IMG/VR virus record: IMGVR_UViG_3300030098_001482
Coordinates: 1 to 39,236 of that record
DNA from: a virus
DNA: 39,236 nucleotides
Reading direction: 5' to 3' (one strand)
Made by a program: the position numbers and the translations under genes
In this document: positions 21,354 to 29,391 of the stretch, piece after piece
Layout: each line of letters opens with the position of its first letter
Position numbering within the stretch: the first letter of the stretch is position 1
Notes under the pieces: generated by a model
The model's input: the letters and a program-made list of their open reading frames with translations, nothing else
Databases searched by the model: none
Told to the model about the DNA's origin: nothing

Positions 21354-21509
21354 TTACTTCTTCTTTCTCATGGTTTTCTTTTTCTTCTTGACCATTCCAC
21401 CCGGCATCATCTTCTTTTTACCTTTTTTTACCATACCGCCCGGCATCATTTTTTTCTTCTTAGCTGGACGACCTTTTTTTGAACCGTAGGTTCCTTTTCC
21501 CATTGGCAT
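21354..21509 (-). CDS. Lys-rich 51-residue protein with MMPGGMV repeats
   Basis: A 51-residue protein made of Lys, Gly and Met. It starts MPMGKGTYGSKKGRPAKKKK and carries two copies of MMPGGMVKK (residues 21-29 and 34-42). The stop is just before the next ATG. I know similar MPMGKGTYG-type small proteins from environmental phages, of unknown role. The charge suggests binding to DNA or to membrane surface. GTATAATATG is immediately upstream as the stop of the holin-like gene. Confidence 0.6.
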   Translation of the reverse strand: MPMGKGTYGSKKGRPAKKKKMMPGGMVKKGKKKMMPGGMVKKKKKTMRKKK

Positions 21510-21510
21510 A

Positions 21511-21660
21511 TTATACCCCTTTTATCTCTTTGGTTATTTTGATTACAATGTATATCAATGTTGCCACTGACACCATCATTTGTATTATCATTGGCAGGTT
21601 TACCCACCAAACGCTTACTCCTATTGTTCCGTTTCCTATGGCTTTTAGAGTGTCACTCAT
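21511..21660 (-). CDS. Small membrane protein, holin candidate (49 aa)
   Basis: A 49-residue protein with one or two short hydrophobic segments (GVSVWWVNLPMIIQMMVSVATLIYIVI) and a basic C-terminus (KITKEIKG). AAAGG precedes the start; ATG at 21663 is a possible alternative one codon earlier. It is packed between a membrane-anchored coiled-coil gene and a Lys-rich gene, upstream of the endolysin. Size and topology suit a holin, which is inferred. Confidence 0.6.
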   Translation of the reverse strand: MSDTLKAIGNGTIGVSVWWVNLPMIIQMMVSVATLIYIVIKITKEIKGV

Positions 21661-21962
21661 CATCCTTTACCATTCATCCTTCCCTTTATATAAGACAAGT
21701 CATCGGTCACATCATTTAATTCTGATACTATCGCTTCCCTGTGCCTTTGACTTGTCTCATCTGACTTGTTCCAGCGGTCCAACATTTTTAAAACTATGCT
21801 TTCCACATTTCCCATCTTTGTTTCTAGCTTTGCGTTAGCCTGCCTAATATCATCTAAGTCTTCGTTCTGCGCTTTCTGGCTTGACATTAGATTTAACACC
21901 ATATAGCCAAACAAAACTATGACCACACCCATTGCTCCGTATTCAGCATAAGTTTCTAACAT
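21660..21962 (-). CDS. Membrane-anchored coiled-coil protein (100 aa)
   Basis: A 100-residue protein. An N-terminal membrane helix (residues 9-27, GAMGVVIVLFGYMVLNLM) is followed by a long coiled coil with charged heptads. It resembles holin-like BhlA or inner-membrane spanin types. It overlaps the 49-residue gene by one base and lies in the lysis cassette. Which of the membrane genes is the holin cannot be decided. Confidence 0.65.
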   Translation of the reverse strand: MLETYAEYGAMGVVIVLFGYMVLNLMSSQKAQNEDLDDIRQANAKLETKMGNVESIVLKMLDRWNKSDETSQRHREAIVSELNDVTDDLSYIKGRMNGKG

Positions 21963-22181
21963 TTACTTTTCTTCTTTCTCCTTTGATAAGGATTCTTTAA
22001 GAGCGTTGACGAAAGCTCCCTTTCCGAATTGTAATTGCTCTAAGTTAAACGACATGGTCTCTATCTTTCTTGTAATGTCAGCTAAATGATTATATAGTGC
22101 TTTCTGTTCATTTGTCATGTCTTCAACCAGATATTCGTTATCGTCGATTTTTAAAACAGCTTTGTTTTCTTTGTTTGCCAT
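21963..22181 (-). CDS. DUF6447-like small protein
   Basis: A 72-residue protein. VLKIDDNEYLVEDMTNEQKAL, a helical middle and an AFVNALKESL end follow the pattern of small environmental-phage proteins I know as DUF6447-like. It touches the next gene by adjacent stop and start. Function unknown; virion or lysis accessory by context. Confidence 0.55.
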   Translation of the reverse strand: MANKENKAVLKIDDNEYLVEDMTNEQKALYNHLADITRKIETMSFNLEQLQFGKGAFVNALKESLSKEKEEK

Positions 22182-22190
22182 TTTATACTC

Positions 22191-22418
22191 CTATTTTTGT
22201 ATTATGCTAGAATCTCCTAGCGTTATCTTTATGTCCATTATTAACGAGTCTACCTCAAAGATAGAACGCATTAATTCTTCTTCAATCTCTCTGTGGCTTT
22301 TTCCAAAGTAAATATCATTGCAAGCCCAAGCGAATACACACACAAACAGCAGAGCAACAATAACACCATTATAAAACTTACCAGTTCTTCTAAAAAAACT
22401 TTTAATAGTCTCATTCAT
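22191..22418 (-). CDS. Single-span membrane protein, spanin or holin candidate
   Basis: About 75 residues from the ATG at 22418; a GTG at 22448 in frame would add ten residues. A basic N-terminus (SFFRRTGKFYNG) is followed by one membrane helix (VIVALLFVCVFAWAC) and a charged helical C-terminal region, probably periplasmic. This N-in C-out arrangement is like inner-membrane spanins. No lipoprotein partner is obvious. Confidence 0.55.
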   Translation of the reverse strand: MNETIKSFFRRTGKFYNGVIVALLFVCVFAWACNDIYFGKSHREIEEELMRSIFEVDSLIMDIKITLGDSSIIQK

Positions 22419-22457
22419 CTTTGCAACTACAACAGCAACAGCATTCACAATTATTTT

Positions 22458-22943
22458 TTACCAAGGTACACCACTTCCTTTTGTAGCTGCAGGTGGATTT
22501 TCTTCTGCATCTATTTGAGCTGCGATATCGTCTTCTATTTGCTTAACTTTTTCTTCTCCTAAAGCAGATTTTACCCATCCAATAACTACGTCTTCTGTTA
22601 GGTCATCATACTCAACAAAGTCTACACTTGCCCAAGGGTTTTTAGCTTCAACAGCTGGTACTGCTGGCACAGCTGGTGTTTTCACATCGCCTACTTTAAC
22701 TGCTTTATCGACAAGCAGAGTGTCTTTATCTGTGTATAAAACTTCTGGAACCTCTGGTATTTCATCTACAGCTTCTACTATTTCTAAATCAAAATTTACA
22801 GAGCTTTGATATTTTGCTTGATATTCTTCTTCACCTACACTCTTAATACCAGAAACGCTATAAAGAGCATTGTAAATAACCTTTTCTTTGCTATCTTTTG
22901 ACAAGTAATAGTCTAATTCATTTATTTTCCATGTTATTGTCAT
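22458..22943 (-). CDS. DUF7936-like small structural protein
   Basis: A 161-residue acidic protein. It opens MTITWKINELDYY, has a TPAVPAVPAVEAKNPW linker, then LTEDVVIGWVKSALGEEKV and a short C-terminus ending in GSGVPW. The VIGWVKSxL helix and terminal SGVPW are features I associate with a small environmental-phage family (DUF7936). It adjoins the tail fibre gene by one base; a role as tail accessory is inferred. Confidence 0.55.
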   Translation of the reverse strand: MTITWKINELDYYLSKDSKEKVIYNALYSVSGIKSVGEEEYQAKYQSSVNFDLEIVEAVDEIPEVPEVLYTDKDTLLVDKAVKVGDVKTPAVPAVPAVEAKNPWASVDFVEYDDLTEDVVIGWVKSALGEEKVKQIEDDIAAQIDAEENPPAATKGSGVPW

Positions 22944-22944
22944 T

Positions 22945-25053
22945 TTATTCTCCTAATTTTTTTTCTAAATCTTTTACTTTTGCTGATAGCTCTTTTATTG
23001 CATTAATGCAAACGCTAACCATTCTTTCATAAAACAAACCCTCAACTTCGCCATCTTCACCATATTCTACAAATTCAGATAAACCTAAATCATGTATATC
23101 ATCAGCAAGCAAACCAGCATAAGTTTTATCATCTATTTTTTCATCAGCAGAATTATGCATATCTTTTTTTGATTTATATGATACTGGATTCATTTGATTT
23201 ACTGCATCTAAACCAACTTTATAATCTTTTATATCCTCTTTGTATTTTTTTGCAGATGTTACTCTTAATAAAGAACCACCAGAGTTGATATGTACATTTG
23301 CTGCGGATGAAGTAGTTCCAGAATAAACTCCTGGCAAACTTACAAAATAGTTTGTTGCAGTTAATAAAAATGCAGCGGCACTAAGAGTCTGGTCGAAAAC
23401 TGCGAAATGGTCAACAGATTGACAATTTACATCCCAATCTTGAGCATCATTTTTTAAGCGTAAAGATGCAGATTCATTGGTTCCAGCAGTTAATGTAATG
23501 CTTGGAAATGCTTTTGTAATAGAAAAATTTCCACCATTTAAAAAAGAATCACCATTTGTTTTTAATTGAACTGTTGTAGTGCCAGTATTATCATTTGCAA
23601 GGATTTGAGAATGATTACTACCATCATTTTGTAGGTGAATAGCACCAGCACCTCCAACTCTTACTCTTAAATTGCCGCCATGAATATCAAGTTTATCGCT
23701 TGGGTTTCCACCAATTCCAACATTTGAACCACCTATTTCCAAACCATCTGTTGATGTTTCTAAATAGCTATGCTCTGAACCATTTTTATGAAATTTAATT
23801 TGTTTAACTGTTGATGTATCGTCTCTGTTAAGATTTAAAACCCCCCTACTTAGCACTGCACCATTATAATCGCCATCGTCTGTTCCATCTGTTGTTATAT
23901 GCAAAGCAGAGTTGTGAGAGTGCATAGTCCCATCCGATTTAATACTCCAATATTGAGTTGGGGTTGCAGTGTCGTTTGCTTTCGTTCTAAAATGTATCTC
24001 ACTACCGTCTTGATTTCCATTGGTGCTGCTTGTATTTTTACGAAATACTATCATTCCCCCTAAGTTCCTATGTCCATCTGCTTGAGAGCTTGAAAAGCCA
24101 GTAAAATAAACTGCTGATTCATTAGTGGCAATATCTCCACCACCCTCAATAATAGCTGGTCTAGCAGTTGTACCATTTTGAAACTGATACCTAAAAGAAT
24201 CAGAGCCAAAAATATCAGTAGCATCTGCATCTCTAGCATCAGCATCTCCAAAGTTTACAATAGGTTTACTTGATGTGCCTCTTACATCTAAGTTAGCGGA
24301 TGGTGCAGCTCCAATACCAACATCTTTTGCAAACTCAGTTTCAGTTAGTCTAAATACAGCATGAGAAGAAAAGTTACCAGTTGAATTACTCATAATTTTA
24401 AATTCATGTGCTGGGTCTGCTCTTAATGACCATAAATCTGCATCATCATCGCCTTGGTCTGACTGAAGCTTTAATTCTGCTAAACCACCCTCATTAGATG
24501 CTTTAATTCTAATAGATGGGCTTGAACCCTCTACATGAAGAAGTTCGTTTGGAGAGCTGGTTCCAATACCAACATTTCCATTATTTATATAGCTAACATT
24601 TGTGCCAGAGGTTAGCAAGATTTGCGTAGTTCCACTGTCATCAGTTAACGCTATAAATCCATCATGCGTTGAACTTGTTGAATGTCCAAGTTCTACAGAA
24701 TTTTGACCTCCATCTTCTATAACTAAAATTCTTTCATTAGAACCAACTACCCTTAAACTACCATCGTTAACGTGCAGCGTACTAGCTGGTGAGCTGGTTC
24801 CAATACCTACCCTAGCATTTGTACTGTCAACTGTTAATACTGCTGTGCCATCTGCTTGTGATACCTCGAAAGCATTTGTATCATTAGAACCCGGTATAAT
24901 CTCTACTTTATTAGTAGCTAATTTTATTCCAAATGTTGTGCCCCCATCTCCATCGGTTACAGCTACTAATGTATTTGCATTGCCTCCACCATCAGGCAGT
25001 GATAATAACTGTTCGTAACTCGATGCTATAGTTTGTCCTGATAAATCTGCCAT
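22945..25053 (-). CDS. Tail fibre with S74 intramolecular chaperone
   Basis: A 702-residue fibre. The N-terminal part has a GQTIASSYEQLLSLPD segment, and the shaft carries repeated (D/N/R)VGIG(T/A/G)xxP modules (four or more). The C-terminal 103 residues form an S74 peptidase/chaperone: SAKKYKEDI near residue 600, NPVSYKSKKD, then AGLLADDI and a final coiled coil. This domain assembles the trimeric fibre and cuts itself off at the Ser site. It is the probable receptor-binding protein. Confidence 0.9.
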   Translation of the reverse strand: MADLSGQTIASSYEQLLSLPDGGGNANTLVAVTDGDGGTTFGIKLATNKVEIIPGSNDTNAFEVSQADGTAVLTVDSTNARVGIGTSSPASTLHVNDGSLRVVGSNERILVIEDGGQNSVELGHSTSSTHDGFIALTDDSGTTQILLTSGTNVSYINNGNVGIGTSSPNELLHVEGSSPSIRIKASNEGGLAELKLQSDQGDDDADLWSLRADPAHEFKIMSNSTGNFSSHAVFRLTETEFAKDVGIGAAPSANLDVRGTSSKPIVNFGDADARDADATDIFGSDSFRYQFQNGTTARPAIIEGGGDIATNESAVYFTGFSSSQADGHRNLGGMIVFRKNTSSTNGNQDGSEIHFRTKANDTATPTQYWSIKSDGTMHSHNSALHITTDGTDDGDYNGAVLSRGVLNLNRDDTSTVKQIKFHKNGSEHSYLETSTDGLEIGGSNVGIGGNPSDKLDIHGGNLRVRVGGAGAIHLQNDGSNHSQILANDNTGTTTVQLKTNGDSFLNGGNFSITKAFPSITLTAGTNESASLRLKNDAQDWDVNCQSVDHFAVFDQTLSAAAFLLTATNYFVSLPGVYSGTTSSAANVHINSGGSLLRVTSAKKYKEDIKDYKVGLDAVNQMNPVSYKSKKDMHNSADEKIDDKTYAGLLADDIHDLGLSEFVEYGEDGEVEGLFYERMVSVCINAIKELSAKVKDLEKKLGE

Positions 25054-25059
25054 AATTTT

Positions 25060-25182
25060 TTATCCTGTATGTTCTTCCCACTTAACATTGTCTTCTTCCC
25101 AGTTAAGTCGGGTAATGTTCCAAATAACGTCATATATTGACTTTAAAAAGTTTAGTCCAGTTCTTTTCCATCCTAAAGGCAT
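25060..25182 (-). CDS. Small Trp-rich protein before the tail fibre (40 aa)
   Basis: A 40-residue frame whose ATG follows the preceding TAA directly (TAATATG). It is rich in Trp and acidic residues at the end (ITRLNWEEDNVKWEE). A similar NWExxxxxW pattern ends the LNTSPS repeat protein at 26914. The position between two fibre-like genes suggests a tail component. Too short to name. Confidence 0.5.
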   Translation of the reverse strand: MPLGWKRTGLNFLKSIYDVIWNITRLNWEEDNVKWEEHTG

Positions 25183-25183
25183 A

Positions 25184-26161
25184 TTAAGCTTTCAGCGCTA
25201 CAATATTAGTAGCAGTTGTTCCTGTTGCGTTTACTGTTGCCGCTCTTATAGGTAACAGTTGACCACTAGCTACATTCTTAAATACTATGTTTGACCCGCT
25301 AGATGCTAGGTCTAAACTTATATCGCCTCCCACGCCTATATAAAAAGCTTCAAAAGTAGAACCTAAATTATGGTCAGAACCTCCACTAACTGCAGTAACG
25401 GCTAGTGCAGTTCCATATAACATTTTTTCTAAAGCTGCTTGAGATGCTTCTGTTGCAGTCTTTATGTTATTAGTATCAGAATCAATAGTAGTAAGCAATA
25501 CTTCGTTAGCTGCGTGGTCTACATTTGCAGCAGTTAATAAGGTCTCGATAGCTGCCATATCTGTTTCTATTGCTTGTGTGTCAGTCTTGATATTGTCTAA
25601 TACTGTATCTATTTCAGTGTTTTTTACAAGAATATTATCCAAAACTGCATCAAATGTATCTATCTTAGAGTTAGTTGATGTTATTAAAACCTCTATCGCT
25701 GCAGCATCGGTTTTTATAGCGTCAGTGTCAGCGTCAATACCTGTTAATAGTGTTTCTATCGCTGCGGCATCTGTTTCTATCGCAGTAAGAGTTGTTTCCA
25801 ATGTATCTAATTTAGTGTTACTGGACGTAATTAAAGTTTCTACTCCATCTACATGACCTATAATTGTTGCCTGATTAGCTGCAGTAGCCGCCCCACTTGG
25901 TAGAGCTGCAGAAACAGTATCTACTTGTAAATGTCCATCGCTATCTACCAAAGGAACATAGCTAGTGCCACTACCATCTTTGGCGGTATTAGAGAATACA
26001 GTGATAGTATCATTTGCTTTGTCTAGGGCTACATCTATTGCAACGTCCCCACCTTCTGTAGTCAGGGTTACGTTATCAATGTCAACCTTTAGAGCATCCT
26101 CACCAGTATTTAAAACCTTGTTAAGTACCTCATGTGTTTGAAATTTTCTGATATCTGCCAT
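25184..26161 (-). CDS. Coiled-coil fibre-like virion protein
   Basis: A 325-residue, Ala/Thr/Asp-rich protein. The centre (about residues 100-245) consists of repeated AIETLLTxIDxDTxxIKTD units, suggesting a long trimeric coiled coil. The N-terminal part is a small beta domain, and the C-terminus ends in GTTATNIVALK, a motif seen in phage head or tail fibre tips. It may be a second fibre or head fibre. No peptidase motif. Confidence 0.55.
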   Translation of the reverse strand: MADIRKFQTHEVLNKVLNTGEDALKVDIDNVTLTTEGGDVAIDVALDKANDTITVFSNTAKDGSGTSYVPLVDSDGHLQVDTVSAALPSGAATAANQATIIGHVDGVETLITSSNTKLDTLETTLTAIETDAAAIETLLTGIDADTDAIKTDAAAIEVLITSTNSKIDTFDAVLDNILVKNTEIDTVLDNIKTDTQAIETDMAAIETLLTAANVDHAANEVLLTTIDSDTNNIKTATEASQAALEKMLYGTALAVTAVSGGSDHNLGSTFEAFYIGVGGDISLDLASSGSNIVFKNVASGQLLPIRAATVNATGTTATNIVALKA

Positions 26162-26174
26162 AATATTTTCCTTG

Positions 26175-26606
26175 TTATGTAAAGTCAGCCATCAAGACTC
26201 TGCGTGGTCCACCAGTCTTGTCTCGCTTCTGCATTCCATTTCTTTTTACTGATTCGCTAAATTTATTCTCGTGTAGCTGTGCAAGGTTTAAACTCACACT
26301 TGCAACGCCACCATCGTTTGTTCTACCTGCTCTGTCTTGATATAATCTTGCTTTAACATAGTCTACAATAGCTGTATGAAACACATTGTCAACATCTGGG
26401 GTGTCAGTGATAGCTGTAACAGCATTTGGCTCTGCGTAGTAATGCAGTAGCAATCCATTAGTAACTGCTTCATCGATAGGTTTGTATTGCCCATACTTAC
26501 TATGATATGTTCCTTCTGAATCACCTTTAAGTGTAACTACAGCTAGGTGATTGCCTTTTATAAACCATGTAATATAATCTTCTGGGTAATTGTATGTACT
26601 TGCCAT
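26175..26606 (-). CDS. Head-tail connector-like protein (143 aa)
   Basis: A 143-residue alpha/beta protein. Its size and position before the 102-residue connector-like gene fit a head completion or tail adaptor. YITWFIKGNHLAVVTL and VDYVKARLYQDRAG are its most distinctive segments. It overlaps the 102-residue gene by one base. No family certain. Confidence 0.45.
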   Translation of the reverse strand: MASTYNYPEDYITWFIKGNHLAVVTLKGDSEGTYHSKYGQYKPIDEAVTNGLLLHYYAEPNAVTAITDTPDVDNVFHTAIVDYVKARLYQDRAGRTNDGGVASVSLNLAQLHENKFSESVKRNGMQKRDKTGGPRRVLMADFT

Positions 26607-26914
26607 TAGTCTATATCCATTGTTGGTATTTCGTTCTCTAAAAGCCTTGGTATCTTTACGTATGTTCCATCTGAATCCATAAAGTCAACACGATATACTT
26701 TGTTTATCTCTACACCAGCGTTACTGTCGCTAAGAGTATACCATTGCTGATTAGCTACAGTGCTAAGTTTTGCATATTCAACTTTAGTATTGTACTTACC
26801 CATTTCTACCAATGCTTCGTTTATTAAACTTAAAATATAAGTTTCAGGAGCATCTGGAAAAGCCTGCCTTACTCTAGATATAATCTTTTTTACAGTTAAA
26901 CTTATAACAGCCAT
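26606..26914 (-). CDS. Head-tail adaptor-like protein (102 aa)
   Basis: A 102-residue protein opening with a helical domain (VKKIISRVRQAFPDAPETYILSL, then NEALVEMGKY) and then strands with QQWYTLSD. This resembles N-terminal helices of gp6/gp11-type adaptors. Both ends overlap neighbours by one base. It probably sits between portal and tail. Confidence 0.5.
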   Translation of the reverse strand: MAVISLTVKKIISRVRQAFPDAPETYILSLINEALVEMGKYNTKVEYAKLSTVANQQWYTLSDSNAGVEINKVYRVDFMDSDGTYVKIPRLLENEIPTMDID

Positions 26915-27186
26915 TAGTCAGAATCCTTTCCAAGCATACCTACCTGTTTCCAAGTTTTTGTTTCAGATTCCCAGTTACTAACTACACCTGCCCAAGAGCC
27001 AGATAGTGTTGCGCTAGGGCTAGTATTTAGAGCAACTAAAGTAGAGCTAGGGCTAGTGTTAAGATTTACTAACGTAGCACTCGGAGATGTGTTTAAGTTT
27101 ACAAGAGTAGAGCTGGGGCTAGTATTTAGCGTTACCAATGTAGCAGATGGAGATGTGTTTAAGTTTACCAGTGTTAATGACATCAT
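26914..27186 (-). CDS. LNTSPS tandem-repeat protein
   Basis: A 90-residue protein. Residues 3-57 are five tandem copies of an 11-residue unit (consensus S-A/S-T-L-V-N-L-N-T-S-P). A short Trp-containing C-terminal part follows (SGSWAGVVSNWES). The regular unit suggests a short beta-solenoid or a virion linker. Similar repeat proteins occur in environmental phages. It overlaps both neighbours by a few bases. Confidence 0.65.
   Translation of the reverse strand: MMSLTLVNLNTSPSATLVTLNTSPSSTLVNLNTSPSATLVNLNTSPSSTLVALNTSPSATLSGSWAGVVSNWESETKTWKQVGMLGKDSD
27016..27180 (-). repeat. Five 33-base coding repeats
   Basis: Five in-frame units of 33 bases encode the LNTSPS protein. They alternate Ala and Ser versions, which suggests expansion as 66-base doublets. 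Such an array can change copy number by recombination or slippage. Confidence 0.65.
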
Positions 27187-28442
27187 GCGCTCCTTAATAG
27201 CTGTATACCTTTATCGTAGTCAGCTTGTAGTTTTGCCTGTTGTACTTGTGCATTTTGAAACTTCTGAGCATTGTTTTGAAAGTTTTGTACGTAAGTTTGT
27301 ACTTCTGTATTTACTAGCGCAGTATATCTATTCATCTCAGCTAAGAACTTTTGTATTATATCATCATTATTTTGTATTGTAGCTTGCAGTGTTTGAGCTG
27401 CATTTTGCAATGCTAATACTTGGTCTTGTGATTTATTAAACTTGCTAACATCTGTTGCTTGAGCTGCTTCTTGTTGTGCGTCAGCTGCGTCTATCTGGGC
27501 TTGTCTTAATGCTTTTTGCAAGTCACTGTTGTGTTTTGCTAACTCTGCTTGCACATTTGCTTGATACCTAGTATTCTCTTTATTAAACTCATTTAATTCG
27601 TTTTGTATATCTATTTGATGTGCTCTTAACAATTCCTGTTGTTTTTGCAAGCTAATTGCTGCCATTTCAGGGTCTTCACTAGCAATAAAATCATCAAACC
27701 CTAAACTAGATTCTGTTCCCGCTGAAGTATCAGAACCAGCTAGCTGTGCAAAATCTACTGTTGAGGATGGCTTAGTATATGTAGGTACGTCGCCACTAAT
27801 ATCTGCCTTAGAAACCGTAGCTACTGTTATTGCACCTACAGCTGAACTAGAAGCATCTGCATTTGTTGCTGCTGAATAGCTTACAGTTCCTATACTGGGA
27901 GCGCTAGGCGCAGACGCTGATATGCTCAAATCAGATTCTACTAATCCACTCATGTTTTGTTGCAATGCTTTTATAGCCGCATAAGTGGTAACTAAGTATT
28001 CATACTCATCAGGAAAGTTTGTTATGGTATGTAAATTGCTTGCATCTAAAGGAGAAAGCTGGCTATAAGTAGGAACTGAAACCATTAAACCATTTCCATT
28101 TGGGAATATATTTATTTTTCCATCTTGTATGTAATATACTGGGTCTGTATCGGTAGCAAACTCCATGTCAGATGAATCTTGAACCCTTCCTCTTTTATAA
28201 GCAGGTATCTGTCTACAAGGTTGGTCTATTGTTCCATCGTTTTTAAGGACATACAAAATCTTATGACCTTCTGAGGTAGTAGTTCCGTCCACAACAGTCG
28301 TCTCTTCTGCTATTCTTTCCAGCACAGGTCGAGGCATAGCGTCAATAACTTGATTAGCACCTTCTGTTATAAAGGTATCTAATGCGGTTTCATCGCTAAA
28401 AGTGCCAATCAAATCAACGACTTGTGCACTAAATGTTGCCAC
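27183..28442 (-). CDS. Virion protein with central coiled coil (419 aa)
   Basis: A 419-residue protein. The N-terminal 170 residues are globular, starting with TFSAQVVDLIGTFSDETALD. A disordered Ser/Ala/Thr stretch (about 175-245) follows, then a long Gln/Asn-rich coiled coil to the end. The N-terminal half looks like tail-tube or head-tail proteins of environmental phages. Overlaps the upstream zinc-ribbon gene by 14 bases. Confidence 0.5.
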   Translation of the reverse strand: MATFSAQVVDLIGTFSDETALDTFITEGANQVIDAMPRPVLERIAEETTVVDGTTTSEGHKILYVLKNDGTIDQPCRQIPAYKRGRVQDSSDMEFATDTDPVYYIQDGKINIFPNGNGLMVSVPTYSQLSPLDASNLHTITNFPDEYEYLVTTYAAIKALQQNMSGLVESDLSISASAPSAPSIGTVSYSAATNADASSSAVGAITVATVSKADISGDVPTYTKPSSTVDFAQLAGSDTSAGTESSLGFDDFIASEDPEMAAISLQKQQELLRAHQIDIQNELNEFNKENTRYQANVQAELAKHNSDLQKALRQAQIDAADAQQEAAQATDVSKFNKSQDQVLALQNAAQTLQATIQNNDDIIQKFLAEMNRYTALVNTEVQTYVQNFQNNAQKFQNAQVQQAKLQADYDKGIQLLRSA

Positions 28443-28644
28443 TTATTTCTCCTCCCTTTGACTCTATGTCTTCTGCCATAGACATTGTTTTAAAGTTAAT
28501 AAGGTCCTTGCGTATAGCAGTTGCAAAACGACCATCCCTTACAATTGTGGCTGTACTATACCTAGGAGCGTGCGCTCTTTTGCCACACTCTCTACAATAA
28601 AACCATCCATCTTTATTCTCAGCTTTACAATGCTGACAACGCAT
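28429..28644 (-). CDS. Zinc-ribbon protein in the virion block (71 aa)
   Basis: A 71-residue protein with CQHC (3-6) and CREC (17-20), a complete C4 zinc ribbon at the very N-terminus. A basic middle and helical end follow. It overlaps the next gene by 14 bases. A zinc ribbon among virion genes may be an assembly factor; not recognised. Confidence 0.65.
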   Translation of the reverse strand: MRCQHCKAENKDGWFYCRECGKRAHAPRYSTATIVRDGRFATAIRKDLINFKTMSMAEDIESKGGEISGNI

Positions 28645-28847
28645 TAAGTTCCTCCAACAATTAATGTCATAATTCTATCACCATTTAACTGTGTATGTGT
28701 GATAGATAAAACTTCATTATTGGTAGAATCTAAAGTAGCTATGTAATCCTTGATGTCTCTTGCCATAGTTCCTACTGCGCCATCTTCTTCTCCGGGGTTT
28801 CCGGGATGTATCATAACTTTTACTTTTATATTACCATAAGCAGCCAT
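28644..28847 (-). CDS. Small protein of unknown function (67 aa)
   Basis: A 67-residue protein with strands NIKVKVMIHPG and DRIMTLIVGG around a helix (VGTMARDIKDYIATL), thus a compact alpha/beta fold. It overlaps the zinc-ribbon gene by one base. No recognised family. Confidence 0.6.
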   Translation of the reverse strand: MAAYGNIKVKVMIHPGNPGEEDGAVGTMARDIKDYIATLDSTNNEVLSITHTQLNGDRIMTLIVGGT

Positions 28848-28879
28848 AATTACTCCTGTTTTAAATTTTTAGGATATTC

Positions 28880-28906
28880 GGGGGCTACTCTTTCTCAGTA
28901 ACCCCC
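28880..28906 (-). terminator. Stem-loop between decoration gene and next genes
   Basis: On the minus strand GGGGGTTACT pairs with AGTAGCCCCC (ten pairs, one wobble) around a seven-base loop. It lies 35 bases after the stop of the decoration gene. No T run follows, so it may reduce rather than stop transcription. It could help keep capsid and decoration transcripts more abundant than downstream ones. Confidence 0.5.
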
Positions 28907-28941
28907 ACAGAATCCAAGTCTGTTACCCGTATTGTTTAGGG

Positions 28942-29373
28942 TTATGAAGTGGTTAATGCGTCATCAATACCTGACATCGCTTCTGCTAAGTATTCACCAC
29001 CAGCGTACATTATGTTAATGTAGTCACCTTTTTGTGCTGAAGTACCAATTACGATGTTAGATACTTGTGTACCTGCTGTTGAGTTAGAAGCGTTACCACC
29101 GGGGTCTTTCATCACTAAACTAATGATTGCACTACCTGCAGCTATAGTTATAGCTCCTGTTGGGGTTTCTTCCTCTACAATAAACTTGTAGTGAATACCA
29201 TCAACTCCGGATGAGGCAGTAGGCAATGTGATAGCGTAAGCTCCATCTGCTGAACTTAGCATGAAGACCTTACCACTATCAGCTGCTGTTAGTGTGCGAG
29301 CTACGGTGATTGGTTCTATTTTCTTTAGAAATCCACCTTTACCACTATTCTTTTCTCTTGTTGCGGCTCTCAT
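28942..29373 (-). CDS. Head decoration-like protein (143 aa)
   Basis: A 143-residue beta-rich protein. A basic N-terminus (MRAATREKNSGKGGFLKK) is followed by a TLTAADSGKVFMLSSADG segment and ITLPTA strands. This pattern is common in small head proteins encoded right after the major capsid protein in environmental phages. It likely binds the capsid surface. Confidence 0.6.
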   Translation of the reverse strand: MRAATREKNSGKGGFLKKIEPITVARTLTAADSGKVFMLSSADGAYAITLPTASSGVDGIHYKFIVEEETPTGAITIAAGSAIISLVMKDPGGNASNSTAGTQVSNIVIGTSAQKGDYINIMYAGGEYLAEAMSGIDDALTTS

Positions 29374-29391
29374 TATTCATTACCTCCTAGA

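Noticed and set aside
21135-21838. Rightward hydrophobic frames opposite the lysis genes
   Set aside because: They are antisense shadows of the Lys-rich and membrane genes, with no ribosome sites or context.
27016-27180. Regular repeats that could suggest a CRISPR array
   Set aside because: They are contiguous 33-base in-frame coding units with no unique spacers.
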